DNA of 64,000 bases from Campylorhamphus procurvoides (Eukaryota > Chordata > Aves > Passeriformes > Dendrocolaptidae), in assembly GCA_013396655.1 (NCBI GenBank), contig WBMV01006433.1, positions 124,001 to 188,000 on the forward strand, written 5' to 3'. Both the position numbers and the translations under genes were made by a program. Below the pieces are notes generated by a model that made no database searches, was not told the origin of the DNA, and saw nothing but the letters and a program-made list of their open reading frames with translations. This document shows, in pieces, positions 63,350 through 64,000 of this stretch (its first letter is position 1; each line of letters opens with the position of its first letter).

Positions 63350-64000
63350 GTGATAGTATCATTGCTCCTGTTAGAAATAAATACACTGTCTTTGCGTCTC
63401 TCCAAGGGACCACTTATATACAGAGGTTACTCTGTTGATTTCAGCAGAGGCATTTCTGGCTGCCATCAAGACACAACAAGTCACAGTTAGGACTTAATGG
63501 ATCAGCAAGAAGCCATTCAGTTAATGCTACATCATTTCATTAAGGGGGAAAAAACCCTTTATAAATAATTTGCATGAACTTAGTGTCCTACTGTTTTATG
63601 TTTCTTTGGTCCTCTCCATTTCTGAGTGGTCTGCATTGCCACACATTTGCATAACCTTAAATTTGGAGGATATTATTCATTTCCATTAACATTGACTCAG
63701 TTTTATACCTGCAATGATTTTCATGCTATTGTTGCTGGAGTGAATAAAGTTACACTGCTGCTCAGAATAAGATGGGATCTCATTTATAACACTGTTAAGA
63801 TACCAGCAATTAGCCTTAAAATCATAGTACTTTTAATATACCTCATCAGTAAGCTTACTAGACAGTATGCCAGTAGAATTTGGCATGGATGATTTGTGTT
63901 TTGCCAGGACCTTCTGTTTGAGAGGTTTAGTAGGAGGTAAGCCTTTTGCTTAGTGTTTTCTTGCTCTGAAATGATAAACAGTAATTAAAAAATTGTATAA

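Larger units (their letters stand above)
55161..64000. other. Unique non-coding sequence
   Basis: No gene or clear mobile element is recognised in nearly 9 kb. It holds a GT/CA microsatellite (59925-59993), an A-rich run (61291-61322), a small GTGACAATG duplication (58221-58247), a CpG-retaining patch (62236-62445) and an unidentified minus-strand frame (62885-63349). Confidence 0.6.

Noticed and set aside
1..64000. tRNA, rRNA, snRNA, CRISPR array, bacterial operon or prophage
   Set aside because: I looked for tRNA B-box-like text, U6-like starts, regular spaced repeats and long clustered frames, and found none. By-eye screening can miss diverged small RNAs.

Overview
This window looks like ordinary non-coding nuclear DNA from a bird. 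The best evidence is a set of CR1 LINE retrotransposon fragments with typical avian 3' ends. The clearest start near 29195, 45232 and 48711 (minus strand) and end at 45828 and about 40572 (plus strand). Older fragments of an archosaur/turtle-type CR1 or L3-like LINE lie at 24573-26850 (minus), 36916-36978 (plus) and 54395-55160 (plus). The rest is AT-rich, CpG-poor single-copy sequence with short microsatellites. Bird is a firm call; the order of bird is not. It is most likely part of a large intron or a gene desert.

Layout: 1-6860 is unique sequence with two short perfect hairpins. A long (TTTTA)n microsatellite at 6861-6936 is followed by 7040-7380, the best regulatory candidate, which has an inverted pair of TCF/LEF-type sites, an octamer, a SOX-type site and a palindromic RFX-like site. 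A possible degraded LTR-retroelement lies at about 13190-14290 (minus). Then comes unique sequence with a GC-rich patch at 18.1-18.6 kb. Old LINE debris fills parts of 24.6-26.9 kb. A GC-rich patch at 30.24-30.83 kb carries the longest open frame. Two minus-strand open frames lie at 36.4 kb and 38.2-38.6 kb, and a locally CpG-richer block at 38.83-39.32 kb. A strand-asymmetric G/T-rich block (44621-44756) precedes a nested CR1-into-CR1 insertion (45232-46290). An AP-1/TTGCAAAAT cluster and a perfect 15-bp inverted repeat sit close together at 50996-51210. The last 9 kb is unique, with a CpG-retaining patch near 62.24-62.45 kb.

I found no protein-coding exon I can name and no rRNA, tRNA or known small RNA gene. 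I also found no CRISPR array, operon or bacterial-type feature, and no sign of a new biological system. All open frames are short (199 codons at most) and match no family I recognise, apart from CR1 reverse-transcriptase remnants at 45.88-46.25 kb. CR1 subfamily names, conservation and regulatory roles would need a repeat library, a multi-species alignment and chromatin or RNA data.
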